Source: Bradyrhizobium sp. CB1717 (GTDB taxonomy: Bacteria; Pseudomonadota; Alphaproteobacteria; Rhizobiales; Xanthobacteraceae). From it: a stretch of 64,000 bases of DNA. Numbering within the stretch: position 1 is the first letter of the stretch; every line of letters starts with the position of its first letter. Location of the stretch: contig NZ_CP121666.1 in the NCBI RefSeq assembly GCF_029714325.1, positions 3,720,001-3,784,000 of the forward strand, in the 5' to 3' direction. The translations under genes and the position numbers were made by a program. The notes under the pieces are model-generated. The model saw only the letters and a list, made by a program, of their open reading frames with translations. It did not search any database and was not told where the DNA came from. Shown here piece by piece: positions 58,338-64,000 of the stretch.

Positions 58338-61300
58338 ATGCCGCAAATGGCGCGAGAGGCTGCCGCTGGATTTGTGTCGCGAGCCCGCGCCTTGGTGCGG
58401 GGATTGTCGCGTCATGCCCGCAAGGCGCCGGTGCTGGCAGCCTGCTTGCTGATCGGCCTCACGGTGCCAGCCGGAGCCGCCGATCCGATCCGCGGCGAGG
58501 CGAGTTTTTCGGCCGGCGGCGGCTTTGCCCGTCTTGTCATCAAGCTCGGCGAGGATGTTCCGTCCGAGGTGACGACGGCCGGCTCCATCCTCATCATCCG
58601 CTTCGACCGTCCCGTCGACGTTCCCGTCGACCGCGTTCCGGAAGGCGCGCCCGACTACGTCAACTCCGCCCGCCGCGACCCCGACGGCGGCGCCATCCGT
58701 CTGTCGCTGGCGCGACGCGTCACCGTCAACACCATGAATGCCGGCGAGCGCACCTTCGTCGACCTGCTGCCGGAGGGCTGGAAGGGGCCGCCGCCGAGCC
58801 TGCCCATGGACGTGGTCAAGGAACTTGCCGAGCGCGCGCGTCTCGCCGAACGTGCCTTGCGCGCCCAGCGCGCCGCGGCCGAGACCAAGAAGCGACCGCA
58901 GATCCGTGTCCGCGCCTCGGTGCAGCCGACCTTCGTGCGCTTCGTGTTCGAGATGCCCGACGGCGTCGGCGTGTCCTCCGTGCTCAACGAGCAGAAGCTC
59001 ACGCTGATGTTCAACGCCAACCTCAATTTCGACCTCGCGGACGCCGTCGTCGCCGCGCCGCCGAACGTCGCCTCGATCAAGCAGAAGGCCGACATCGACC
59101 AGACCAGTGTCGAGATCGCGCTGATCGGCGATTCCGACGTGCACTCCTTCCGCGACGACAAGAACTACGTCGTCGACGTCTCCTTCCAGCCGGACAAGGG
59201 CAAGACGGCCATGACGCCGGAGGCGGCGATCGCGCAGGCCAAGCCCGCGGGCCATGCACCGGCGCCTGCGCCGGAAAAGCCGGCTGCCGAGAAGCCGAAG
59301 GAGGTTCGCCGCGAGATTACGCCGCCGACATCGGAGACGATCGCGCGCGACGCCAAGATCGAAGTGAAGCCGGAAGTGCCCGCCGCGATGCCGGTCGCCG
59401 AAGCACCGAAGCCGGCGCCGGCTCCCGCGACCGAGGCTGCGCACGCCGCGGAAGCGCCCAAGGAGGTGGCGAGGCCAGCGCCTGTTGCCGAAGCTCCGGC
59501 TGCGCCTGCCGTTCCCGCAATGGCCGAGGCGCCCAAAGAGCTCGTGAAGGAAGTGGCGAAGGAGCCGGTCAAGGAAGCCGCCAAGGCCGAGGCGCCGACG
59601 CCGCAGCCCGCTGTCGCCAGCGTCGATGCGCGCCGCGACAGCGATGGCCTTCGCGTCACGTTCCCGCTGCAGGTTTCGACCGCTGCGGCGGCGTTCCGCC
59701 GCGGCGATACCATCTGGCTGGTGTTCGACACGCCGAAGCCGATCGACGTCGAGGCGATCCGCACCAAGGGCGGCGCGATGATCGGCGAGGTCGGACGCGT
59801 GCCACTCGACAAGGGACAGGCGGTGCGCATCCGTCTCACCCGGCCGCTGGTCTACTCGCTGACGAGCGAGGAGGTCGGCAAGGAGACCAACTGGCTGCTG
59901 ACCCTCGCCGACAAGATCCAGGCAACGCCGCTGCCGCTGATGATGTCGCGCAACATCACCGATCCCGCACTCGCCAACATCGCGATCCCCTTTGCCAACC
60001 CGGGCCAGCTGCACAAGCTGACCGATCCCGACGCCGGCGACACGCTCTACATCGTCACCGCGCAGCGGCCGGTGCGCGGCTTCATCAAGCGGCAGGACCT
60101 CGTCGATCTCTCGCTGCTGGAGTCCGCGCACGGCATCGCGATCCGGCCGAACTCCGACGACATCGGCGTCGAGGTCGGCTCCGACAAGGTCATCCTCGGC
60201 AAGAAGGGTGGGCTGACGCTGTCGCCGGTCGACATCTCCGCCGAGCGCGCGCCGACCGCAGTGCGCCCGATCTTCAGCCCGGAAGGCTGGCGCAAGGGGC
60301 AGTCGGAGAATTTCTGGACGCGGCAGAGCGATCTGGTCATGGCGATCTCCGCGGTCGATCCCGCACAGCGCTCGCTGCCGCGGCTCGACCTCGCGCAGTT
60401 CTACATGTCCCGCGCGATGTATCATGAAGCCAAGGCCGTGACCGAATTGATGCTGGCCGATCCGCTCAACAAGGAGGAGAGCGGTGCGCTGATCATGCAC
60501 GCGATCGCGAGCATCCTGATCGGCCGGCCGGCGCAAGGCCTGAAGGACCTCGCCAATCCTGTAATCGGCAACAGCCATGACTCCCTGCTGTGGAAGGCGC
60601 TCGCTTATGCGCGTCAGGGCAAATGGGCGGACGCGCGCGAGAAGTTCAAGAACGTCGAATTCGCCATCGCCTCGCTGCCGCTCGACATCCAGCGCATCGT
60701 GACCATGGACGCGATGCGGGCTTCGCTCGAAGTGAAGGACTATGCCGGCGCCTCGAAGCGCCGCAGCGAGCTCGAGGTCGTCGGCGTCTCGCCGGAGGCG
60801 GCACCCGGCTTTGCGGTGTTGCGCGGCCGGCTCGCCGAGGCGCTCGGCCACGACAAGGATGCGCTCGACGACTACAAATTCGCGGTCGCCTCGAGCGATC
60901 GTCTGGCTGCGGCAGAGGCCAAGCAGCTCGAGGTCGCGCTGCGTCAGAAGCGCGACGAGATCGGCAAGGAAGACGCGCTGCGCGAGCTCGAGACGCTGTC
61001 GATGACCTGGCGCGGCGATGCGATCGAGGTCAAGACGCTGCAGATGCTGTCGCAGCTGTATGCCGCGAACGGGCGCTATCGTGACGCGCTCACGGCGGCG
61101 CGCACCGCGACAAGGCTGCAGCCGAACGCCGAAGCTTCGCGCCAGGCACAGGACCTCGCCTCCGAGCTGTTCACGCAGATCTTCTTGGGTCCCAAGGGCG
61201 ACGAGCTGCCGGTGGTCGAAGCGCTCGGCATGTTCTACGAGTTTCGCGAGCTGACGCCGATCGGCCGTCGCGGCGACGAGCTGATCCGGCGTCTCGCCGA

Positions 61301-62054
61301 CCGTCTCGCCTCGATCGATCTGCTCGACCAGGCCGCCGAGCTCCTGCAATACCAGGTCGACCACCGCCTCGAAGGCGCCGCCCGCGCCCAGGTTGCCGCG
61401 CGCCTGTCGATGATCTATCTCGCCAACCGCAGGCCGGACAAGGCGATCTCGGCGTTGCGCGCAAGCCGCATCAGCGATCTCTCCGGCGAGCTCAGGCAGC
61501 AGCGCCTGCTGCTCGAAGCGCGCGCGCAGAGCGACGTCGGCCGTCACGATCTCGCGCTCGACATCGTCTCCAACGTCTCCGGGCGCGAGGTGCTCCGCCT
61601 GCGCTCCGACATCTTCTGGGCGGCGCGGCGCTGGCGCGAGTCCGCCGAGCAGATCGAGCTGTACTACGGCGAGCGTTTCCGCGACTTCAAGCCGCTCAAC
61701 GCGGTGGAGAAGAGCGACATCATCCGCGCCGCCGTCGGCTACGCGCTCGCCGATGACTCGATCGGCCTGTCGCGCTTCCGCGAGAAATACGCGCCGTTGA
61801 TGAGCGAGAGCGCCGACCGTCTCGCCTTCGACATCGCCAGCAAGCCGGCCGCGGCCTCCAGCGCCGAATTCGCCGAGATCGCCAAGCTCGCCGCCAGCGT
61901 CGACACGCTCGACGGCTTCCTGCGCGAGATGAAGCAGCGCTTCCCCGACGCCACGGCCCGCGCGCCGGCCTCGCCGCAGGCCAGGGACGAGAGCGACCAC
62001 ACCGGCTCGCTGCCCACGATCCCCGCCGTGCGGCAGATCAAGATGACGCGCTAG
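58338..62054 (+). CDS. Large secreted TPR protein of the flagellar cluster
   Basis: 1238 residues. Signal peptide after a basic tail (KAPVLAACLLIGLTVPAGAA). The first ~330 residues hold beta-rich repeats (FARLVIKLGEDVPSEVTTAG; TFVRFVFEMPDGVGVSSVLN) that resemble AMIN-type modules. A Pro/Ala/Lys/Glu linker (~300-430) follows, then another beta module (LRVTFPLQVSTAAAAFRRGD). The C-terminal half (~680-1190) is helical with TPR-like pairs (SALIMHAIASILIGRPAQGL, YRDALTAARTATRLQPNAEA, RLSMIYLANRRPDKAISALR). Large TPR proteins sit at this position next to motE in several alphaproteobacteria; by analogy to MotC it may act at the periplasmic face of the motor. That role is inferred. Confidence 0.72.
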   Translation: MPQMAREAAAGFVSRARALVRGLSRHARKAPVLAACLLIGLTVPAGAADPIRGEASFSAGGGFARLVIKLGEDVPSEVTTAGSILIIRFDRPVDVPVDRVPEGAPDYVNSARRDPDGGAIRLSLARRVTVNTMNAGERTFVDLLPEGWKGPPPSLPMDVVKELAERARLAERALRAQRAAAETKKRPQIRVRASVQPTFVRFVFEMPDGVGVSSVLNEQKLTLMFNANLNFDLADAVVAAPPNVASIKQKADIDQTSVEIALIGDSDVHSFRDDKNYVVDVSFQPDKGKTAMTPEAAIAQAKPAGHAPAPAPEKPAAEKPKEVRREITPPTSETIARDAKIEVKPEVPAAMPVAEAPKPAPAPATEAAHAAEAPKEVARPAPVAEAPAAPAVPAMAEAPKELVKEVAKEPVKEAAKAEAPTPQPAVASVDARRDSDGLRVTFPLQVSTAAAAFRRGDTIWLVFDTPKPIDVEAIRTKGGAMIGEVGRVPLDKGQAVRIRLTRPLVYSLTSEEVGKETNWLLTLADKIQATPLPLMMSRNITDPALANIAIPFANPGQLHKLTDPDAGDTLYIVTAQRPVRGFIKRQDLVDLSLLESAHGIAIRPNSDDIGVEVGSDKVILGKKGGLTLSPVDISAERAPTAVRPIFSPEGWRKGQSENFWTRQSDLVMAISAVDPAQRSLPRLDLAQFYMSRAMYHEAKAVTELMLADPLNKEESGALIMHAIASILIGRPAQGLKDLANPVIGNSHDSLLWKALAYARQGKWADAREKFKNVEFAIASLPLDIQRIVTMDAMRASLEVKDYAGASKRRSELEVVGVSPEAAPGFAVLRGRLAEALGHDKDALDDYKFAVASSDRLAAAEAKQLEVALRQKRDEIGKEDALRELETLSMTWRGDAIEVKTLQMLSQLYAANGRYRDALTAARTATRLQPNAEASRQAQDLASELFTQIFLGPKGDELPVVEALGMFYEFRELTPIGRRGDELIRRLADRLASIDLLDQAAELLQYQVDHRLEGAARAQVAARLSMIYLANRRPDKAISALRASRISDLSGELRQQRLLLEARAQSDVGRHDLALDIVSNVSGREVLRLRSDIFWAARRWRESAEQIELYYGERFRDFKPLNAVEKSDIIRAAVGYALADDSIGLSRFREKYAPLMSESADRLAFDIASKPAAASSAEFAEIAKLAASVDTLDGFLREMKQRFPDATARAPASPQARDESDHTGSLPTIPAVRQIKMTR

Positions 62055-62135
62055 GAACCCTGCTACCTCTGGACCTCTCGACAGCTGTCGCGCGAGGCGG
62101 CAACCTGCACGTCTTCATGCCGGGAGAGGGACGAT

Positions 62136-62372
62136 ATGAGCAAGCCTACCAAGACCGAAGCCGAACTCATCGCCATGGCGCGGGCCGAATTGAAGGCCCA
62201 TGTCGATGGCCCGGACGGCTTCGCCATCTCCATCGTTCGTGACGGCGACAGCTGGGAGTTCCGTGCCGACGCCGATCAGGCGACGCGGGACCGGCCCGGC
62301 TTCCCCGAAAGCGTCGCCATGCTGGTCCAGATCGGCGACCATCTCAGCAAGCAGTATGATGTGAAGGGGTAG
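62136..62372 (+). CDS. Small hypothetical protein (78 residues)
   Basis: ATG preceded by GGGAGAGGG. Sequence MSKPTKTEAELIAMARAELK, then FAISIVRDGDSWEFRADADQ, suggests an N-terminal helix followed by a three-strand sheet. Similar short proteins are frequent in rhizobia but have no known function. It lies 81 bases after the TPR gene. Confidence 0.6.
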   Translation: MSKPTKTEAELIAMARAELKAHVDGPDGFAISIVRDGDSWEFRADADQATRDRPGFPESVAMLVQIGDHLSKQYDVKG

Positions 62373-62438
62373 GGGACCGCCCGGCCTCTGCCTGCGTCTT
62401 GCTGCGCGAAGCGCGGCCCGACCCTTCGCCGCATTCTC

Positions 62439-62525
62439 CGTCATTGCGAGCGTAGCGAAGCAATCCAGAGTCTTTCCGTTGAGGCAGTCTGGATTGCTTC
62501 GTCGCAAGAGCTCCTCGCAATGACG
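62439..62525. repeat. Dispersed repeat, CATTGCGAGCGTAGCGAAG family, copy 4
   Basis: CGTCATTGCGAGCGTAGCGA to AGCTCCTCGCAATGACG with CAATCCAGA / TCTGGATTG inside. Fourth copy in the window; separates the small hypothetical gene from the fliP stop. Confidence 0.85.
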
Positions 62526-62591
62526 AGGAGAGGCCGGAGGCTATCGCTGAGGACGGGAAGATGCGTCGCTGATTGTTCCTGCAAAACCAGG

Positions 62592-63356
62592 CTACCCGCC
62601 CCCGTAACTCTGCACCAAACTCCCCGCCACCAGCGACCAGCCGTCGACCAGCACGAAGAAGATCAGCTTGAACGGCAGCGAGATCGTCGCCGGCGGCAGC
62701 ATCATCATGCCCATCGACATCAAGACAGAGGCGACGACGAGGTCGATGATCAGGAAGGGCAGGAACAAGAGGAAGCCGATCTCGAAGGCGCGCTTGAGCT
62801 CTGAGATCATGAAGGCGGGAACGAGGATGCGCAGGGCGAGGTCGTCGGGGGTGGCGGGCGGCGGCTCGCCGGAGAGGTCGAGGAACAGCTTGAGGTCCTT
62901 CTCGCGCACGTTCTTCTGCATGAAGCCGCGCAAGGGGACGGAGGCGCGCTGGAGCGCGTCCTCGACGCTGACCTGGTTGGCGACGAGCGGACGGATGCCC
63001 TCGTCGTAGGATTTTTGCAGTACCGGCCCCATCACGAAGAAGGTGAGGAACATCGCGAGCGCAATGATCACCGAGTTCGGCGGCGCGGTCGCCGTACCCA
63101 TCGCGGTGCGGAGCAGCGACAGCACGACCACGATGCGCGTGAACGACGTCATCATGATCAGGATCGACGGCGCGATCGACAGCACCGTGAGCAGCGCGAT
63201 CAGCTGGATCGCGCGCTCGGTAACGCCGCCGCCGCCGGCACCGCCGCCGCCGAGATTGATGCTGATGTCCTGCGCATGCGCAGGCATCGCGAGCGAAGCC
63301 GCGCCGATCAGGACAGAAAGAAAAAGAACTCTACGCGGGAGGGCCGGCAGCCTCAC
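62592..63356 (-). CDS. fliP: Flagellar export-gate protein FliP
   Basis: 254 residues from a GTG start that overlaps the fliO stop (GTGA). Cleaved signal peptide (VLFLSVLIGAASLAMPAHAQ), then FliP signatures: SFTRIVVVLSLLRTAMGTAT APPNSVIIALAMFLTFFVMG and FMISELKRAFEIGFLLFLPF LIIDLVVASVLMSMGMMMLP. Core of the type III export gate with FliQ/FliR. Confidence 0.95.
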   Translation of the reverse strand: MRLPALPRRVLFLSVLIGAASLAMPAHAQDISINLGGGGAGGGGVTERAIQLIALLTVLSIAPSILIMMTSFTRIVVVLSLLRTAMGTATAPPNSVIIALAMFLTFFVMGPVLQKSYDEGIRPLVANQVSVEDALQRASVPLRGFMQKNVREKDLKLFLDLSGEPPPATPDDLALRILVPAFMISELKRAFEIGFLLFLPFLIIDLVVASVLMSMGMMMLPPATISLPFKLIFFVLVDGWSLVAGSLVQSYGGG

Positions 63357-64000
63357 GAAGACGGCTTCGGACGGCCGAGCAGGGAGGCCATCTCGTCTTC
63401 GAGATTTTCAAAACTGGTCTTCTCCGCGGCGGGCTTCGGCGGCGGGGCCGGGGGTGCCGGCGGCTCGCCGCGCGCCACGCGCGCCGGAGCGGCTGGCGGC
63501 TCCGGCGCAACCGGGGGCGCGACCGTTTCGCCGGCCGGGCGGCGCAAGGCAGCCTCTAACCGCTGCGCCATTTCGGCAAGATTCTGCTCGGCGCTCGAGG
63601 GCGCAGCGGCAGCGGGTGCCGGCGGCGGAACGGGCGCGGCCTGCGGCACCGGCGGAGGCGGCGGCGCGGCTGCGCGCTCGGCGCGCACCGGCGGGACCTT
63701 CACCGGCTCGCTCTGGCGCGGCGGACGCGGCATCAGCGGCGGCTCGCTGCGGGCAATGCGCGGCGGAAGCGGTTCTGGCCGCGGCTCGCGCTCGGGACGC
63801 GGCGCCATCGGCTCCGGCGGAAAGCCGGGCAGGGCCGGCTCGCCACGGCGTTCGGCCAAAGCGGGTGCGGGCCGGCGCACTTCGTCGGCGAAGGGCGGCC
63901 GCGCGGGCCGCGGCGGCGGCTCGGGCATCTGCGGTTCGGGATGATCGAGCAGCTCGGGCCGTGGCGCTTCGTCGGCCCAGGCGCCGGCATCGGGCATGGG
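63353..64000 (-). CDS. fliO: FliO-like protein, Pro-rich C-terminal part (5' end off window)
   Basis: At least 215 residues up to the stop; the frame stays open to the right edge. The visible part is almost wholly Pro/Ala/Arg/Glu-rich (e.g. APVPPPAPAAAAPSSAEQNL) and ends with a short helix SFENLEDEMASLLGRPKPSS. Position directly before and coupled to fliP supports FliO, the gate-assembly factor whose N-terminal membrane helix would lie outside. Such a long disordered tail is unusual for FliO. Confidence 0.65.
   Translation of the reverse strand, partial: PMPDAGAWADEAPRPELLDHPEPQMPEPPPRPARPPFADEVRRPAPALAERRGEPALPGFPPEPMAPRPEREPRPEPLPPRIARSEPPLMPRPPRQSEPVKVPPVRAERAAAPPPPPVPQAAPVPPPAPAAAAPSSAEQNLAEMAQRLEAALRRPAGETVAPPVAPEPPAAPARVARGEPPAPPAPPPKPAAEKTSFENLEDEMASLLGRPKPSS

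Noticed and set aside
58254..62000. 1248-codon open frame on the minus strand opposite the TPR gene
   Set aside because: Shadow of the real gene in GC-rich DNA; composition dominated by Arg/Gly/Asp/Leu, no signal, no ribosome site, and the plus-strand product has clear domains.
1..64000. tRNA, rRNA, prophage or replication-origin features
   Set aside because: None of the expected conserved sequences or structures was found on either strand by reading.

Overview
This is a GC-rich alphaproteobacterial chromosome segment, almost certainly Bradyrhizobium or a close relative. The evidence is the FlbT/FlaF/FliX flagellar regulators, four tandem ~760-residue flagellins as in the thick subpolar flagellum of Bradyrhizobium, CtrA-type and sigma-54-type promoter boxes, an EcfG-type stress promoter, and several copies of palindromic dispersed repeats familiar from Bradyrhizobium.

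Layout. 1-17.6 kb is mixed housekeeping and accessory DNA: a partial MFS carrier, an SGNH hydrolase, a YbhN-like membrane protein, a DUF892 stress protein, two MFS exporters, an MHYT-PAS-GGDEF-EAL enzyme, a MocR regulator, a DUF1127 peptide, a repeat-rich kilobase (13.1-14.2 kb), a universal stress protein, SixA, an FAD oxidoreductase and MsrB. 17.8-23.9 kb holds flgE-flgK-flgL. 24.0-29.2 kb is a compact four-gene cassette (GT-A-like glycosyltransferase, fold-type I PLP enzyme, ATP-grasp ligase, group II PLP decarboxylase) behind a perfect TTAA-N7-TTAAC CtrA-type box. Its enzyme mix points to an uncharacterised small-molecule or flagellin-modification pathway, and it is the most interesting item here. 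29.3-40.8 kb holds flbT (minus strand), four tandem flagellin genes and flaF. 40.9-44.1 kb carries a FlaG-like gene and flgI-flgJ-flgN on the minus strand, with fliX divergent.

44.2-51.3 kb is an accessory island inside the flagellar cluster: an IS110-family element with a structured upstream leader (candidate bridge RNA), two HxlR regulators each divergent from an NAD(P)-binding reductase, dksA, a 2-keto-4-pentenoate hydratase-like gene and a PcfJ-domain gene. 51.4-64 kb returns to flagellar genes: flgF-flgG-flgA-flgH on the minus strand, then fliL-fliM-DUF6468-motE-TPR protein on the plus strand, and finally fliO (partial)-fliP on the minus strand.

Regulation fits a Caulobacter-like hierarchy. 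The 10-mer CGTTAACCAT occurs upstream of the cassette, the fourth flagellin, fliX and fliL. GG-N10-GC sigma-54-type promoters precede flgE, flgI and flgF. The first three flagellins share a degenerate TTCA-N7-TTAG box. All calls come from reading the sequence and translations; no database search was run.
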